Assembly: GCA_036342255.1 (NCBI GenBank)
Contig: JAZAUS010000009.1
Span: 1 to 64,000, forward strand
From: RUG11198 sp036342255
GTDB lineage: Bacteria; Bacillota_I; Bacilli_A; RF39; UBA660
Length of the DNA stretch: 64,000 nt
Reading direction: 5' to 3'
The notes beneath the pieces are model-generated. The model searched no databases. It was given only the letters and a program-made list of their open reading frames with translations, and had not been told where the DNA came from. Of this stretch, positions 16,832-26,700 are shown one piece after another. The stretch's first letter is position 1. Each line of letters starts with the position of its first letter. Position numbers and translations under genes: made by a program.

Positions 16832-18409
16832 TTATAAGCTTTTTAAACATTCTTTAAAATATTCATCATTAATAATCATACTATTCTTAAAATATCCATC
16901 TATATCAAATGATAGACTATTATTATCTCCCCTTAAGTAATAAACAGTACGACATGCATAATTTATAATTTTCTTTAATACTTGCTTATCAACAAAAGTA
17001 GTATCTATATAAGATAAATTATTAAAATTCTTATATATTACTTCTCTCATAAATAAATAGCTATTACTTAAAACAATAGGATATTTCCCATCTCTTAAAA
17101 AAACTTCATTATCAAAAGAGAAACTCTTATTACCCATATATTTAACAATAACTTCTATTAAATTATCCGCATCATCTAACAAATCAAAATCTATATATTT
17201 AAATATCTTATTATCATGCTTAACTAAATAGTTAAGCATATGTTTGTTTTTAACAAACATAATCTTAACATTACCATTCTCATCTAAATAATCATCTATA
17301 TCAAACTTACTCTTTCTATACTTATTTAAATATATATCTATAACCTTATTAACTTCCTCTTCGTTATCTATATCTAAATATCTAATATTATGCCTATTCC
17401 TATCTATTAAATAAGCCATAAACATATAATTTTTAATTAATATATTCCTAAAAGGATATTTTCTATAATCAAAATCTATATCTTCCTTAACAAGCTTTAA
17501 AGCCAATTTATTAATAATCTTCTTAATATCACCACTAACAATATTATGAAAATCAACATATCTAATATTATCAACATCTATATTAATAATACTAATCAAA
17601 AATTCTACATTACGAGATAAATATATTCCCAAATCTCTATTACTAAATAACTTATTAATATCCACATCTTTATCATTAATATAATCTACTATTACATTAA
17701 CTAATCTTTTCTTATCTTTATCTATTAAACTATCCAATATCTTATTATCTAAATAACTAATATTATCTATATCATGACTAATCATATAAATAATAAAATC
17801 AATATTATTAACCAATAATTCGGGCAATTTATTATCATCTAACATAAATTTCTTAATATCAAACTTATCATTATTTATATCCTTAATAACATCTCTAATT
17901 ATTTCTCTTTGAGCCTCTATACTATCCTCATTTAAAGTAATATACTTAATATTATAACTATCAAGGCTTACTAAATATCTCATAAATACAATATTACTTG
18001 ACAAATATACTGGCAAATTAGTAGGATACCTAAGTATCTTATCTATATTAATTTTAATCTTCTTCTTTTTTATCAATTCCATTGTATATTCAAATAATTT
18101 ATTCAATCTACTATAAGACAAATTAAACTTATCATAATAACTAATATTATTAATATTTAAATCTATTATTTTTTTACAAAAATAATATGAATTAAAATAA
18201 CTTATTTCTTTACCATCATTATAATATCTAACATCTTTATTATCAAAATAATACCCAATATCTAAATTTTTAGAAGCACTTTTAAAATAAGCATCCAACA
18301 CTTTTCTTTGAACACTTTCTTTAAGTGAGAAAAATTCTTTACAATGTAATCCCAAATTCTTAGGATCCTTTTTTATTTTAAAACGAAAATTAAACAAAAA
18401 AGCTTTCAT
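16832..18409 (-). CDS. Large cytosolic protein of about seven 62-66-residue repeats
   Basis: 525 residues, rich in Asp, Asn, Ile, Lys and Tyr, with no signal peptide or membrane helix. A motif of the form N-x(3)-F-M-x-Y-L-I-x(2)-D-x(3)-NI-x-Y-x-D recurs about every 62-66 residues: NSYYFCKKIIDLNINNISY, SNIVFMRYLVSLDSYNIKY, NNIDFIIYMISHDIDNISY, and four more to SNSYLFMREVIYKNFNNLSY. Between them lie a helix and an FDIxKY-like strand. This suggests an alpha-solenoid or scaffold. No family is recognised. The start is ATG 18409 (GAGTG upstream); GTG 18418 is possible. First gene of the run ending at 13258. Confidence 0.7.
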   Translation of the reverse strand: MKAFLFNFRFKIKKDPKNLGLHCKEFFSLKESVQRKVLDAYFKSASKNLDIGYYFDNKDVRYYNDGKEISYFNSYYFCKKIIDLNINNISYYDKFNLSYSRLNKLFEYTMELIKKKKIKINIDKILRYPTNLPVYLSSNIVFMRYLVSLDSYNIKYITLNEDSIEAQREIIRDVIKDINNDKFDIKKFMLDDNKLPELLVNNIDFIIYMISHDIDNISYLDNKILDSLIDKDKKRLVNVIVDYINDKDVDINKLFSNRDLGIYLSRNVEFLISIINIDVDNIRYVDFHNIVSGDIKKIINKLALKLVKEDIDFDYRKYPFRNILIKNYMFMAYLIDRNRHNIRYLDIDNEEEVNKVIDIYLNKYRKSKFDIDDYLDENGNVKIMFVKNKHMLNYLVKHDNKIFKYIDFDLLDDADNLIEVIVKYMGNKSFSFDNEVFLRDGKYPIVLSNSYLFMREVIYKNFNNLSYIDTTFVDKQVLKKIINYACRTVYYLRGDNNSLSFDIDGYFKNSMIINDEYFKECLKSL

Positions 18410-18436
18410 ACATTTCACTCTTTTCTACTTCTCTTT

Positions 18437-18465
18437 TATATATTTTATCATAATATAATGGTAAA
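18437..18465 (-). promoter_or_regulatory. Candidate promoter of the repeat-protein operon
   Basis: TTTACC (18465-18460), 17-base spacer, TATATA (18442-18437). Divergent from the TMEM43-like gene. Confidence 0.4.
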
Positions 18466-18488
18466 GAAAAGAATAATTAAAATTTTTA

Positions 18489-18517
18489 TTGACAATTAAT
18501 TATAGTTATTATATCCT
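18489..18517 (+). promoter_or_regulatory. Candidate promoter of the TMEM43-like gene
   Basis: TTGACA (18489-18494) with a weaker TATCCT (18512-18517) after 17 bases. Confidence 0.4.
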
Positions 18518-18536
18518 AAAAAAAAGGAGTGAAGTT

Positions 18537-19652
18537 ATGAAAAAAAACAAACAAGGTAGCGGTATTTTAGGAGGTCTATTACTATTATTAGTAGGTATCG
18601 GTCTTCTATGGTGGAATGAAGGAAGAACTGTAAAAGCACAAAGTGGAATTAATGAAGCTAAAAAAAATTACACTCAAATAAAAAATGATAAAATTGATTC
18701 TAAATATGACGGAAAATTAATCGCCACCAATGGAGAAATAGATTTATCAGAATCTGAAGATTTAAAAGATGAAAAATTTGGTATCTCTGTTAAATCTACA
18801 AAATTACAAAGATACATTGAAATGTATCAATGGGAAGAAAAATGTGAAACAGATGATGATGATAATAAAAAATGCACCTATGAAAAAGTATGGAATGATG
18901 CTATTATAGATTCTACTAAATTTGAAGAATCAGGTCATACTAATCCAGGTACAATGCCTTATGATGCAGAAATGCACCTAAACGATAAAGCTAAACTAGG
19001 AAAATTTAGAATCCCAGTCGATTTAATTGACAAACTATCAACAAATAAAACTAAAACAGAAGAAGAATTAAATAAAGAATATAACAAAAGTGTTGAAAAC
19101 CTAAATATTTCAGGAAAATATTTAACAAACGCCGAAAAAATAGAAGAGCCAGAAATTGGTAATATAAGAATTTCTTTTAAATATTCTGATACTAAAAAAA
19201 TAAGTATTCTAGCAGTTCAAATTGATGATACTTTTAAACAATATACATCAAAAAAAGGTAAAGTAATATACAAAATAAAAGAAGGTACTTATACTGGTGA
19301 AGAAATATTAATGCAAATGACAAAAGAAAACAAATTCTTTAAATGGTTATGGAGAATAATAGGAACTCTTCTAGTAATAGCATCTATTGGTTCTCTATTT
19401 GACCCAATTCAAAAGTTAGCAAACTTTATACCTATTGTAAGAAATATAGTTTCAATTGGCATAAGCCTAGTATCATTTGTTGTAGGCCTAGCTATTTCTT
19501 TATTAGTCATAGCAATAGCATGGTTTAGATATCGACCACTATTATCAATTTCACTAATAATAGTAATAATCGGCCTATTAGTATTCCTAAAAACAAAAAA
19601 ACCTATTGAAATCAAATCAAAACCTAAAACAAAATCTAAGAAAAAAGAATGA
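18537..19652 (+). CDS. TMEM43 family membrane protein
   Basis: 371 residues. Helix at residues about 8-25 (GSGILGGLLLLLVGIGLLWWNEGR), a phrase shared with the LUMA/TMEM43 family, whose members read LxWNExR after the first helix. A large external domain follows (about 26-270), then three C-terminal helices (IIGTLLVIASIGSLFDPI, IVSIGISLVSFVVGLAISL and a last one) and a Lys-rich tail. The bacterial role is not known. The start is ATG 18537 with AGGAGTG; the frame opens upstream only through the promoter. It ends in a hairpin shared with the convergent kinase gene. Confidence 0.82.
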   Translation: MKKNKQGSGILGGLLLLLVGIGLLWWNEGRTVKAQSGINEAKKNYTQIKNDKIDSKYDGKLIATNGEIDLSESEDLKDEKFGISVKSTKLQRYIEMYQWEEKCETDDDDNKKCTYEKVWNDAIIDSTKFEESGHTNPGTMPYDAEMHLNDKAKLGKFRIPVDLIDKLSTNKTKTEEELNKEYNKSVENLNISGKYLTNAEKIEEPEIGNIRISFKYSDTKKISILAVQIDDTFKQYTSKKGKVIYKIKEGTYTGEEILMQMTKENKFFKWLWRIIGTLLVIASIGSLFDPIQKLANFIPIVRNIVSIGISLVSFVVGLAISLLVIAIAWFRYRPLLSISLIIVIIGLLVFLKTKKPIEIKSKPKTKSKKKE

Positions 19653-19669
19653 TTTAATCATTCTTTTTT
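19641..19669. terminator. Bidirectional terminator with both stop codons inside
   Basis: A 13-bp stem (19641-19653 with 19657-19669) with a TTA loop. The plus-strand TGA stop (19650-19652) is in the stem, and the loop itself is the minus-strand TAA stop. Confidence 0.85.
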
Positions 19670-21486
19670 TTCTTACCCAAATATTTATTTAATACTCTTT
19701 TTAATTCTAATTTATCAATAGGTTTAGCCAAATAATCATCAAGCCCCTCTCCTATATATTGTTCTTTCATACCAGATATAGCATTAGCTGTAAGCATAAC
19801 TACAGGTACTTTAAAATTCTTATCTTCTTTTAGCTTTTTAAATGTCTCTACCCCACTCATCTTAGGCATCATATCATCTAATAATATCAAATCATATTCT
19901 TTTTCTTTAACCTTATCTAAACATTCAAATCCACTCTCACAAGTATCAGCTTTTATCTCATAAAACTTAAGCATCCTTGATGCCACTTTAACATTTAACT
20001 TATTATCATCTACAACCAATACTTTACTCTTAGAATAATCTATTATTTCCTCTTTTTCTTTTTCCTCATTTTTATCCCTATTATCAATCATAGATACTAT
20101 CTTTTGATTTAAATATACTGTAAATTTAGAACCACTACCATATTTAGATTGAACTATTATCTTACCACCCATCATCTCTACTAAACTCTTAGTAATTGCC
20201 AGTCCCAAACCAGTACCCTCCAAAGTAGTATTCCTATCCTCTTCAAGTCTTTGAAACTTCGTAAATAACTTATCCACTTTTTCTGGTTTAATTCCTCTAC
20301 CAGTATCTTCTACTGATATAACCAAACTAGAAGTTTTATTCTTATTTATACAAGATATAGATAACTCTATTAAACCCTTATCTGTATACTTAGCAGCATT
20401 TGTCAAAAGATTAGTAATAATCTCTTTACACTTACCCATATCTCCATGCATTACTCCTGGTAAGTCTTTAGAATAAGTAGCCTTTAATTCAATAGGTTTC
20501 TCTAAAATACGAGGAGTAACTAACTTTACAATATTATCACACATCTCACGTAAATTATAGTCAACCTCAACTATCTCCATCTTACCAGCTTCTATTTTAG
20601 ATATATCTAAAATACCATTAACTATCTCCATTAAATTCTGCGCAGCCATAACAATATCCTTAGCCTCATCTTGAGCTTCTGTAATATTCTCATCTTCTAA
20701 AATAGCAGTACTAAAACCAACAATAGCATTTAATGGTGTCCTAATCTCATGAGACATACTAGATAAAAACTCTGTCTTAGCTTGATTAGCTTTCTCAGCA
20801 TTATTCTTAGCAAGCTCCAACTCATTAATCATCTTAACATCAGGATTCTCTATTGTAAAATACATTATCAAACAAACAAACATCTCAATAGGTGTAACCA
20901 ACAAAAATCCTGGATTCATAGCCTGATAAAAAAACAAAAACTGTCCTAAAGTAAGATAAATATAAAAAGGAATATATTTTTTTTCTTTAAACTCACCATG
21001 CGCACATGTTATTAAGTTAAATAACCACATAACTTGATAAATACATGTTGCAAAAAAAACTACTAAAGTACTTAATCCATCTCCATAAGCACCATATTCA
21101 CCCACTTTTAAATTAAGTGGAAAAATAAAAATAAAAAAGGCACTAATAAAAAATACAACCATATATATTATTTCTTTTCTTTTAAGTTTTTTATCATCAT
21201 CACTAACAACAGTTGCCATATAACAAGTCATATATGCTATAAAAGAAACTAAAAGACACAAATAAATTCGTACAATAAAATTGGATAAAATATTAATATA
21301 ATTATAAGTAAAATAACTATTAATAAATTCAAAAATTAATGATATCAAATTTATAACTATTAACCTCTTATATATCTTATTTTCTTTATTATCAACCCTT
21401 TGTTTTGAAAAATAAACAAAATTCAAGAAAAAACTAAATAACAAACAAGTTGCCGGAATTAATAAACCTACTACCATATCAATCAT
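19654..21486 (-). CDS. Hybrid sensor histidine kinase with receiver domain
   Basis: About 610 residues. The N-terminus has about seven hydrophobic helices (first about 210 residues), resembling 7TM sensor modules. Next come HisKA with SSMSHEIRTPLNAIVG (His about 246), HATPase_c with NLLTNAAKYTD, EDTGRGIKPEKVDKLF and EGTGLGLAI, and a receiver domain VLVVDDNKLN, LILLDDMMPKMSG (phospho-acceptor Asp about 537) and ending with the Lys of YLAKPIDK. The start is ATG 21486 (AAAGGTAGG close by) or 21477; earlier codons fall in the upstream gene's terminator. No separate response regulator with a DNA-binding domain is nearby, so its output is unknown. Confidence 0.92.
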   Translation of the reverse strand: MIDMVVGLLIPATCLLFSFFLNFVYFSKQRVDNKENKIYKRLIVINLISLIFEFINSYFTYNYINILSNFIVRIYLCLLVSFIAYMTCYMATVVSDDDKKLKRKEIIYMVVFFISAFFIFIFPLNLKVGEYGAYGDGLSTLVVFFATCIYQVMWLFNLITCAHGEFKEKKYIPFYIYLTLGQFLFFYQAMNPGFLLVTPIEMFVCLIMYFTIENPDVKMINELELAKNNAEKANQAKTEFLSSMSHEIRTPLNAIVGFSTAILEDENITEAQDEAKDIVMAAQNLMEIVNGILDISKIEAGKMEIVEVDYNLREMCDNIVKLVTPRILEKPIELKATYSKDLPGVMHGDMGKCKEIITNLLTNAAKYTDKGLIELSISCINKNKTSSLVISVEDTGRGIKPEKVDKLFTKFQRLEEDRNTTLEGTGLGLAITKSLVEMMGGKIIVQSKYGSGSKFTVYLNQKIVSMIDNRDKNEEKEKEEIIDYSKSKVLVVDDNKLNVKVASRMLKFYEIKADTCESGFECLDKVKEKEYDLILLDDMMPKMSGVETFKKLKEDKNFKVPVVMLTANAISGMKEQYIGEGLDDYLAKPIDKLELKRVLNKYLGKKKKND

Positions 21487-21530
21487 CCTACCTTTATAAT
21501 AAAATAACACAAAAAAATAAATAAGTAAAC

Positions 21531-21564
21531 AAAAAAGCAAAACTAAAACTTGTTTTGCTTTTTT
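21531..21564 (-). terminator. Terminator after the acyl-adenylate ligase gene
   Basis: A 13-bp perfect stem (21531-21543 with 21552-21564) with an 8-base loop containing part of the ligase stop. It separates the ligase from the kinase gene despite their closeness. Confidence 0.8.
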
Positions 21565-23657
21565 AACTTTCTCACTTTATTTTTTATTTTCTTAAAAGGA
21601 CTCTCTTTTCTTACAACTCTATAACTAACATTATTTTCTAAATCAAAATAATTTTCAGCATTCATTAAAATTATATTACCATCAACCATCATAGGTTTAA
21701 AACAATTATTATATTTTTCCTCTAACATTTTAGAAACATCTCTTTTAGCACAATGAGACTGAGGATAATTATATTTATCATCTCTAACCCTAAATACAAT
21801 TTTCTTAGCCAACTCTTCAGGTAATAAATCCATACATTTATTATTAGCATCCAACAAAACATTAGCTACTACTTCACTTTTATTTTTACCTTTTAAATAT
21901 AAAGGATTTATTTCTAAATCAACAATAGGACTATTATTATAATTTAAAACTTCAGAAGATAAAATTCTTTTTCTATCACTTAAAATAATATCATTAATTA
22001 AAAATTCAGGTATTTTTTTTCCTTCAACTTTAAATTCATTTCCCATTCTACCCTTCATAATAATATTACCTAATTCATTACGGTAAGCATATACATCAAA
22101 TCTAGGAATCTTTCTACCATAATTATCAAAAACAAAATAATTATTATTATTATCTTCATCAAAAAGATATTTATTATTTGCCATCGAACATGGAGAATCA
22201 GCACATAACTCTCCTATTTCATTTACATTACATTCATTACCATTTTTATCAACTATAACAATATCAGTAGCCAAAGTAGGAACCATTCCATATCTTCTTT
22301 TCTTCAACTTAAAACCATATATTTTTTCATTAAGTCCTTGCAAAATAGTATAAACTATTCCACCTGATTCAGTACGTCCACCACCTTCACCAAGAAAAGT
22401 ATGAGTTAATGGTAATTTCCATTTTTTAAGCACATCACTTCCAGCATGTGTTTTTTTAAATGCCTTATCAATAAAATTTCTTTCATTTACCTCTAAAGGT
22501 CCACCAACAGAAAGTGGAAGTACCAAAAAAGATAAATCAATATTTGCATATTGTTTATCAAAATATATTTTTTTAGCAAGTTCTTTCCAACCACTCAAAG
22601 TAGCATCACAAAAATTTGGTCTATTCATAATAATACTATAAATTAAAGTATCAGGACCATAAATAGGCTCAAAAGCTACAACACTTCCTTGCCCAAAAGT
22701 ATCTGAAATAACACTTTTAACATTAGTATCAGATATAGGAGGAATATGTGCTAATCCAACAATATCATTTAACTTAGCACTTTTAGGTAATCCCATCATA
22801 TCCTCATCATGAAATCTCATCATGGTCAAATAACTTAACACATTATGTGGAATTGCTTTAGGTCTATCCGGTCTACTAGTACCACTAGAATACGTTATAG
22901 TAAAAATATCATAAATGCTAGGATTTTTATCCTTAATATCTTCTTCATTATATTCCTTACCTTCTTCAATAAAATCGTCTATTAATACAACATTATCAGA
23001 GTTTTCTTTATATTTTAAAGCCTTATTTTCAAATTTATACATTTCCTCAGGTACATTCTTATAATAATCTGGAAATTTATCAGGCAAATGATCAGCTAAC
23101 GATAATAATACTCTTTTCTCTATTTTTGTATCATCCAAAACCTTATCTATTTTATCATACTGATCATCAGAACAAAAAACAAAAGATGCATCACAACTAT
23201 CAATTATTTTTTTTATATATTCTTTATTAAAAGAACTATCAAATATATTTATTTTCGCCCCTATATAACTTGTTGCCAAAAGTGTTGTAAGTAAATCAGG
23301 TATATTTGAAACACATGCAGAAAAAGAATCACCTTTTCTAAGACCGTTAGCATACATACCTTTAGCTATTTCTCTAGCCCTCGAAAAAACCTCCCTTTTT
23401 TTTATATAATTACCTCTATAATAAATACCACATTCATCCAATTTATCCTTATTTCTAGAATATTGACCATCATACCAAGAACATTTTTCATTAGTATAAA
23501 CCTCATCTAAAGCATTAATAGCCTTTTCAACTTTCTCAACATTATTTACTTGCACAGACAATAATCTCTTCATATTATTAATCTCTAATTCACTAGGCTT
23601 ATGCCCAAGTTGTCTTTCCATAATCTTTATCATTATTTCAATTTCTCTATCTTTCAT
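21543..23657 (-). CDS. AMP-binding acyl-adenylate ligase (acyl-CoA synthetase superfamily)
   Basis: About 704 residues. The ATP-binding P-loop is TITYSSGTSRPDRPKAIPH, matching YTSGTTGxPK-type loops, with FLGEGGGRTESGGI and a KGRMGNEFKVEGKKIP segment at the usual C-terminal hinge/lysine region. The N-terminal about 75 residues form an extra helical part. The C-terminus is Lys-rich and basic. It activates a carboxylic acid with ATP; whether it then loads CoA, a carrier protein or another acceptor is unknown. Substitutions in the loops make it a divergent member. The start is ATG 23657, 7 bases after AGGAGG; ATG 23663 is too close. No carrier protein or thioesterase is nearby. Confidence 0.78.
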   Translation of the reverse strand: MKDREIEIMIKIMERQLGHKPSELEINNMKRLLSVQVNNVEKVEKAINALDEVYTNEKCSWYDGQYSRNKDKLDECGIYYRGNYIKKREVFSRAREIAKGMYANGLRKGDSFSACVSNIPDLLTTLLATSYIGAKINIFDSSFNKEYIKKIIDSCDASFVFCSDDQYDKIDKVLDDTKIEKRVLLSLADHLPDKFPDYYKNVPEEMYKFENKALKYKENSDNVVLIDDFIEEGKEYNEEDIKDKNPSIYDIFTITYSSGTSRPDRPKAIPHNVLSYLTMMRFHDEDMMGLPKSAKLNDIVGLAHIPPISDTNVKSVISDTFGQGSVVAFEPIYGPDTLIYSIIMNRPNFCDATLSGWKELAKKIYFDKQYANIDLSFLVLPLSVGGPLEVNERNFIDKAFKKTHAGSDVLKKWKLPLTHTFLGEGGGRTESGGIVYTILQGLNEKIYGFKLKKRRYGMVPTLATDIVIVDKNGNECNVNEIGELCADSPCSMANNKYLFDEDNNNNYFVFDNYGRKIPRFDVYAYRNELGNIIMKGRMGNEFKVEGKKIPEFLINDIILSDRKRILSSEVLNYNNSPIVDLEINPLYLKGKNKSEVVANVLLDANNKCMDLLPEELAKKIVFRVRDDKYNYPQSHCAKRDVSKMLEEKYNNCFKPMMVDGNIILMNAENYFDLENNVSYRVVRKESPFKKIKNKVRKLKKQNKF

Positions 23658-23772
23658 CAACATTCCTCCTTCTGAATAATAATATTACAAAAATATTTAA
23701 ATACTCAAACCTACCATTAACAATATATCATTTTCTTAACATAAAAGATACATTCTTAACCTAATAGTAACA

Positions 23773-23798
23773 AAAAAAGAGTCTTCTGACTCTTTTTT
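23773..23798 (-). terminator. Terminator of ileS
   Basis: An 11-bp perfect stem (23773-23783 with 23788-23798) with a 4-base loop, T-run on the minus strand, overlapping the ileS stop. Confidence 0.85.
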
Positions 23799-26700
23799 AT
23801 CTTTCTAATTTTATTCCTACTTCATATCCATTAATATCAAATTTATCTTCTATCTTATCTATTCTTACTAATTCTAAACTTAAAGTCTCTTTCATAATAA
23901 ATTCTCTATTACTATCTATAGCTTTATCAAATTCATCATTACTACTATAATAAGTCTTTATTCTATCTTCTATATTATAGTCATTATTCTTTCTTAATTG
24001 TTGTACCTTAGATATCATCTCACGAGCAAGACCTTCATTAACTAATTCTTCAGTAAGTTCTGTATTAAGAATTAATACTAATTTATTATCAATAGTAACA
24101 TTATATCCCTCTTTTGCATCAATCTTAATATCAACTAAATCAGGTGTAATATCATACTTATTACCATTTAATTCTATTGATAACTTATTATCATTTAATT
24201 TTTTAACATCCTTATCACTAATATTAGCCAAATAGTTCTGATATTCCTTCATATCCTTACCAAATACACGCCCAGCCTCTTTAAAATTAGGTTTATAACT
24301 AATATTCATATATTCACTTAAATTCTTTAAGTATTTAATTTCTTTAACATTTAATTCTTCTTTAATTAATAAGTCCATATCTCCAATAATACTTTTATTA
24401 TTAATATCAATAATAATATCAGAAATAGGTTGTCTAACCTTAATACGAGCTTCCTCACGAGCATTTCTACCCATAGAAATTAAATCTCTAACCATATCCA
24501 TCTTTTCTTCTAATTCTAAATCAATATACTTTTTATTAGCCTTAGGAAAATCACTCAAATGAACAGATTTTTCATCAGTTAAATTTGTATATATTTCCTC
24601 CGTAACATAAGGAATAATAGGTGCACATAATCTACATAATCCTTCTAACACTTCATAAGTAGTAATATAAACTGACTTTTTAGAATTATCTAATTCACTA
24701 GCCCAAAATCTATCTCTATTTCTTCTTATATACCAATTAGATAAATCATCTGATACAAAGGCAGTTATAAGCCTTACAACATTATTTAAATCATAATTAT
24801 CATACTCTTTTGTAGCATCTAATACTAATTTATTATATTTAGATAATAACCACTTATCTATATCTTCTCTATCACCATATTTAACTTTTATCTTATCTAT
24901 TTCTATCTTATCGATATTAGCATATGTCTGAAAGAAAGTATATACATTTTTTAAGGGATTAAAAAATTTAGAATGTACTTCTTGAAGACCCTTTATATCA
25001 AATTTTAAAGGAGTCCACACTGGTGATGCATATAACATATACCACCTAACCGTATCAGCACCATACTCCTCCATAACTTCTACTGGATTAATAATATTTC
25101 CAATACTCTTACTCATTTTCTTACCATGAGCATCAAGCATCATATCATTAACAACAACATTTTTAAAACTTGATTTACCTGATATTATTGTCGAAATTAC
25201 TAACAAAACATAAAACCAACCACGAGTTTGATCAACACCTTCTGCTATAAAATCAGCTGGAAATTGACTTTCAAATAATTCCTTATTCTCAAATGGATAA
25301 TGGAATTGTGCATAAGGCATAGAACCTGAATCAAACCAAACATCTAATACATCTAATACTCTATCCATAACTCCACCACAATCACAAGTTAAATGTAATT
25401 TATCTACATATGGTCTATGAAGTTCAATCTTTCTAACATCAACATCTTCATTTACACGTTCTTGCAATTCATCTAAAGAACCAATAACATGTTTCTTACC
25501 ACAATCACGACATATCCATATAGGAAGAGGACAACCCCAATATCTATTTCTAGAAATACCCCAATCTACCATATTATCTAACCAATTAGCAAATCTCTTT
25601 TCCCCTATAAAATCAGGATACCAATTAATCTTATTATTACATTTAATTATTTTATCTTTATACTTAGTAGTAGCAACATACCAAGCAGGTTTAGGATAAC
25701 TAATTAAAGGACTCTTACACCTCCAACAATGTGGATAATCATGTTTCATTTTAATCTTCTTAAATAGTTTATCTTCATTCTTCAAATATTTAATAATATC
25801 TATTGCCAACTCATCATCAGTAACAAGTCTACCCGTCCAAGGTCCTTCTGTATAACAACCATCAGGACCAACTGGATTTACAAACCCTATGCCATTTTCT
25901 CTACAAACACGATTATCATCTTCTCCAAAAGCAGGAGCAATATGAACAATACCAGTACCATCAGAATCAGTAACATAAGAATCAGCTAATACCTCAAATG
26001 CACGTCCTTCAACATTTACAAAAGGCATCAATTGTTCATATTGCATACCTACTAATTCTGTTCCTTTATATTTTTGTAGTACTTTAACATCATCACCAAG
26101 TACACTACTAACTAAACTTTCAACCATTATAAATTTATAACCCATAGATTCTACCTTAACATACTCTAAATCTGGATTAACACATAAAGCTACATTAGCA
26201 ATTAAAGTCCATGGAGTAGTTGTCCACACCAAAAAGTATACATCTTCATCCTTTTTCTTAAAAGGTAATATTAAAGAATTAACTGTATCTTCCTCATAAC
26301 CTTGAGACACCTCATTAGCCGATAATTCCGTTCCACACCTAGGACAATACCATAATACTTTATTACCATGATATATTAATCCTTTTTTATCCATTTCCTT
26401 AATTATCCACCATTCACTCTCAATAAACTCATTACTACAAGTAACATATGGATTATCACAATCAATAAACTGTCCCATCATATCAGTAACTTTATTAATC
26501 TCATCTATATTAGTAGCCGTTTGCTTATTACATTCACGACAAAAATTCTCTATTCCAAATTTTTCAATATCAGCCTTACTCTTAAAACCTAATTCCTTTT
26601 CAACATTTACCTCAATTGGTAATCCATGTGTATCAAGCCCTATCTTACGTAGTACTCTATAACCTTGCATTGTTTTATATTTACAAAAAGAATCTTTAAT

